Source of the DNA: Novosphingobium kunmingense
Lineage (GTDB): Bacteria; Pseudomonadota; Alphaproteobacteria; Sphingomonadales; Sphingomonadaceae
Direction: 5' to 3'
Assembly (NCBI RefSeq): GCF_002813245.1
Contig: NZ_PHUF01000004.1
Coordinates: 436,001-500,000, forward strand
DNA length: 64,000 nt
Part shown: one piece after another, positions 61,368 through 64,000 of the stretch
Layout: each line of letters opens with the position of its first letter
Position numbering within the stretch: position 1 is the stretch's first letter
Notes under the pieces: model-generated
Told to the model about the DNA's origin: nothing
Databases searched by the model: none
What the model saw: only the letters and a program-made list of their open reading frames with translations
Translations under genes and position numbers: made by a program

Positions 61368-63496
61368 GGTTTCAATCCCACTCCTGCCGAGGCAATGATT
61401 TCATCCCGCGGTCCGTCGGCCACAACGCGCCCCTTGTCGAGTACGATCAGGCGGTTGCAGATGGCAAAAAGTGCCGGACGATGGGTCGAAATAACCAGTG
61501 TCTGTTCGGGTGTCAGCGATTGGGACAACCGGTCGACAAAGAGTTTCTCGGTCTGGCTGTCCATCGCCCCCGTCGGCTCGTCGAGGAACAGCAGCTTCGA
61601 CGGGCGAACGAAGGCGCGCGCCAGGGTCAGGAAGCTGCGCTGCCCGCCGGAAAGGCGGCTGCCCGCCTCTCCCACGCCGCGATCGAACCCGCCCGCGTCC
61701 TGACTTAGGAACTGGTCGGCGCCGACGAAGCGAAGCGCATCGATCATCGCTTCGTCGCGGACGACGCCGGCGCCGAGCGCGAGGTTGTCCTTGATCGTCC
61801 CCGAAAACAGGCTGGCATCCTGCCCGACGAAGCGGAAGGCGTCGCGCAGCTCTTGCGGGCGATACTGTCGGCTGTCGATCCCATCAATCAGCAGCGAGCC
61901 GCCGGTCGGCTGGTAGAGGCCGCACAGCACCCGGCCCAGCGTCGACTTGCCCGAGGCGACCCGCCCGACCAGAGCGATCCGGTCACCGGGACTGATGACA
62001 AGGTTGATCGCCTTGAGCGATTCGCCCGAGGCATCGGGATAGGTGAACTCGAGATCCTCGGTGCGGATGCTGGCCGTGCGCACCGACGGGGTGAGCGAAG
62101 CGCTGCCCATGCGGCGTTCGTCGGGCGCGTCCCACAGCTTCTGGATCGAATCGAGCGTCTGCTGCGCCTGCTGGCCGCGGGTCAGCAGGAAAGCGAGCTG
62201 CCCGGCCGGCGCGAGCGAGCGCGACGAGAGCATGACGATGGCGACAATCGCGCCCATCGTGATCTTGCCCGCATCGAACAGGTAATAGCCGCCGACGATC
62301 AGCGCGATGTTGGACACCTGCTGGAACGTGCTGGCCATGCCGATGGCCGCGGTGCTGACATCCTTCAGCCGCTGCTGCGAATGGGCGCCCAGTTCGGCCA
62401 GCTTGCGCCACCGTCCCAGCATCGCGCCTTCGCCGGCGATGGACTTAAGGGTTTCGAGCCCGGCGATCGATTCGACCAGCAGGGTCTGCTGCAGTCCGTG
62501 ATCGGCCTGCGCCTCGCGCGCGGCGTGGATCACCTGACCGCGCAGCCGCAGCCCGATCAGCGCCATGATCGCCATGGCAATCAGCGGAACCAGCGCCAGC
62601 CAGCCGGCGATCCACGCGATCAGCGCCACGAACAGCACCAGGAAGACCAGATCGATGACCAGCATCACCGTGGTCGAGGCGTAGAAATCGCGGACGATCG
62701 AGTATTCGGAAACGCGAGCGACAAGATTGCCGGTGTGGCCCTTGCGGTCGGCCAGCGGCGCGGCAAGGATCTTGGAATAGATCTTCTGCGACAGCTTCAT
62801 GTCGAGATCGTGCCCGATCTCGTCCAGCACGGCCGAGCGCGCGCGGCGCAGCGCGTATTCGATGGCAAAGGCGCCGAGCACGCCGATCGCCAGCACCCAC
62901 AGCGTTGCCTGGGTGCGGTTGGGAATGACGCGGTCGTAGACGTTCATCGAGAACAGTGGCAGCGCCAGCGCCAGCATGTTGATGATCAGCGTCGACACCC
63001 AGACCGGCGCAAAGCGGCGGCGCAGCTTGGCCACTTCGGACCAGAACCAGTGCGTGCGCGCGCCGACTTCCCATGGCTGACCCTCGGCGCGGATGGCAGA
63101 AGGATCGCCGAACACAGTCGAGAACCAGCCGGCGTACTCGGCTTCGAGGCCCGCCAGCGGCTCCCACCGCGCTTCTGCGGTTTCCGGCCGCCAGACCAGC
63201 GCATCGCCGTCGCGCAGTTCGTGGATCACGGCGATCCCGCCGCCGTCCAGCGAAACGAGCGCCGGATAACTGGCAGCGCGGTGCGGCAGGCGCTTCAGCG
63301 CCTGCGGATCGCTGTTGAGACCGAGCACTTCCAGCGCCGGTTCGGCCTGGTGAAGCGGCAGGCGGCCCGTGGCATCGAGGGCCAGCCCCGCCAGCATCGC
63401 CGGCGAAAACGGCACGCCGAAGCGTTCGGCCAATTGCGCAAGCGCGGCAACCAGCGGGTCGGCCTGGGGAACTGAAACGGAAGGCCCTTCGGCCAT
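61364..63496 (-). CDS. type I secretion permease-ATPase with cysteine-free C39-like domain (LapB-like)
   Basis: A 710-residue exporter that drives unfolded RTX substrates across the inner membrane. Residues 1-130 are a C39-like domain with no cysteine, so it binds substrate without cleaving it, as in RTX exporters such as HlyB and LapB. The membrane domain runs about 155-430. The nucleotide-binding domain has Walker A GRVASGKSTLG, signature LSGGQR, and Walker B LLFLDEPTGAMD. AGGACG precedes the ATG. Its stop overlaps the hydrolase start. Confidence 0.95.
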   Translation of the reverse strand: MAEGPSVSVPQADPLVAALAQLAERFGVPFSPAMLAGLALDATGRLPLHQAEPALEVLGLNSDPQALKRLPHRAASYPALVSLDGGGIAVIHELRDGDALVWRPETAEARWEPLAGLEAEYAGWFSTVFGDPSAIRAEGQPWEVGARTHWFWSEVAKLRRRFAPVWVSTLIINMLALALPLFSMNVYDRVIPNRTQATLWVLAIGVLGAFAIEYALRRARSAVLDEIGHDLDMKLSQKIYSKILAAPLADRKGHTGNLVARVSEYSIVRDFYASTTVMLVIDLVFLVLFVALIAWIAGWLALVPLIAMAIMALIGLRLRGQVIHAAREAQADHGLQQTLLVESIAGLETLKSIAGEGAMLGRWRKLAELGAHSQQRLKDVSTAAIGMASTFQQVSNIALIVGGYYLFDAGKITMGAIVAIVMLSSRSLAPAGQLAFLLTRGQQAQQTLDSIQKLWDAPDERRMGSASLTPSVRTASIRTEDLEFTYPDASGESLKAINLVISPGDRIALVGRVASGKSTLGRVLCGLYQPTGGSLLIDGIDSRQYRPQELRDAFRFVGQDASLFSGTIKDNLALGAGVVRDEAMIDALRFVGADQFLSQDAGGFDRGVGEAGSRLSGGQRSFLTLARAFVRPSKLLFLDEPTGAMDSQTEKLFVDRLSQSLTPEQTLVISTHRPALFAICNRLIVLDKGRVVADGPRDEIIASAGVGLKP

Positions 63497-63604
63497 AGAT
63501 CACACGTCCTCTTGCGGGTGGTCCCCGCGCGCCAGAGCGGCGGCAGGGACCTTCCCAAGTCACGGGAAAGCGGCACGGGCCGCTCTCCCCTCGCTCCATC
63601 GCCC

Positions 63605-64000
63605 TTACTTGGGCATGGTGCGGTATTCCAGTTCCGCAGGCTTGGGCGGACCATAGTTGAAGCGTTCACGCTCCTTCTCGCCGGCACCGGCACCCGGGGC
63701 GACATTCATCGCCGACAGGAAGCGGTTGGTGGCGGCCAACGTCTGGTAGCGCGCGAAGATGGCCGAGAAGCGGGCCGTCTCCAGGCGGACCTGGGTGTTG
63801 TAGCGCGCGTTCTGCGCATCGAGCACGTCGAGCAGCGAGCGCCGGCCAACGTTGAACTGGCTGCGGTAGGACAGCAGCAGATCGTCGCTGACGCGGCTTT
63901 GCGCCTCGAGGTCGGTGGTGATGCGGTTCTGACTGTCGAGCTTCGACCAGGCGGTGCGCACGTCCTCTTCCGACTGGCGCACAACGGTGTAGAGCCGGTA
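63605..64000 (-). CDS. TolC-family outer membrane protein, C-terminal part
   Basis: Only the last 131 residues are in the window; the N-terminal part lies beyond the right edge. The fragment is a long alpha-helical hairpin segment (RTAWSKLDSQNRITTDLEAQ, YRSQFNVGRRSLLDVLDAQNA) typical of TolC-family ducts, ending in a low-complexity tail with PPKPAELEY. It lies 108 bp upstream of the ABC exporter on the same strand and completes the type I system. Confidence 0.9.
   Translation of the reverse strand, partial: YRLYTVVRQSEEDVRTAWSKLDSQNRITTDLEAQSRVSDDLLLSYRSQFNVGRRSLLDVLDAQNARYNTQVRLETARFSAIFARYQTLAATNRFLSAMNVAPGAGAGEKERERFNYGPPKPAELEYRTMPK

Noticed and set aside
1..64000. Mobile elements, prophage, CRISPR arrays, toxin-antitoxin or defence islands
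   Set aside because: I found no transposase, integrase, phage structural gene, direct-repeat spacer array or recognisable defence protein; tRNA genes show no adjacent integrase or duplicated 3' end.

Overview
The window is high-G+C chromosomal DNA of an alphaproteobacterium. Gene content points to the Sphingomonadales (Sphingomonas/Novosphingobium-like): a GAF-PtsP, a DUF1465 (RcdA-type) protein, DUF465 small proteins, a DUF1272 protein, a BTLCP protease beside a type I secretion operon, class I PHA synthase with a phasin, and a glutathione-dependent formaldehyde pathway. The lineage is inferred from protein character, not from a phylogenetic marker. I see no insertion sequence, prophage, CRISPR array or plasmid function. 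Genes are densely packed and no gene-free stretch exceeds about 300 bp.

Layout. 1-3.4 kb: ptsP (cut by the left edge), two DUF465 proteins and an RcdA-like protein. 3.4-6.9 kb: a run with an MBL hydrolase, a DUF4230 protein, a His-rich membrane protein and nadA, closed by a bidirectional terminator. 6.9-8.6 kb: a serralysin-type RTX metalloprotease. 8.8-16.1 kb: EamA transporter, Old Yellow Enzyme, CitE-like lyase, lipB with a lipoprotein, a membrane protein, a PmtA-like methyltransferase, an MFS transporter and arsC. 16.1-18.3 kb: a siderophore receptor behind two Fur-box-like palindromes. 18.3-21 kb: a small catabolic-looking operon (class II aldolase, 2Fe-2S protein, OYE-family enzyme). 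Then tRNA-Thr, tRNA-Cys and an RNB ribonuclease.

22.8-25.3 kb is a formaldehyde-detoxification operon ending in mobA. 25.3-29 kb carries a second His-rich membrane protein, a crotonase, an atypical winged-helix regulator and alaC. 29.2-32 kb is a polyhydroxyalkanoate locus (phaC, phasin) with a readable promoter embedded in TGC-rich repeats. 32-44 kb is mainly housekeeping: clpS, a VIT1-type transporter, lptFG, desaturase, AI-2E and dicarboxylate transporters, glmM-DUF1272-thiD and a LOG-family protein. 44.1-48.6 kb is one very large VCBS-repeat RTX protein. 49-58 kb: tRNA-Gln, ppx/gppA-rlmE, a tandem di-domain cytochrome c, an acyl-CoA carboxyltransferase, a Bcr-type MFS pump, dinB, pgl-Nudix and a GDT1-like membrane protein.

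57.9-64 kb is the most interesting region: a LapG-like BTLCP protease convergent with a translationally coupled type I secretion operon (TolC, ABC permease-ATPase with a cysteine-free C39-like domain, a SleB-type cell-wall hydrolase, HlyD adaptor). The two RTX proteins elsewhere in the window end in related C-terminal motifs (ATDFIFG and ATDFAFV) and are the natural candidate substrates. The unusual element is the wall hydrolase built into the secretion operon.
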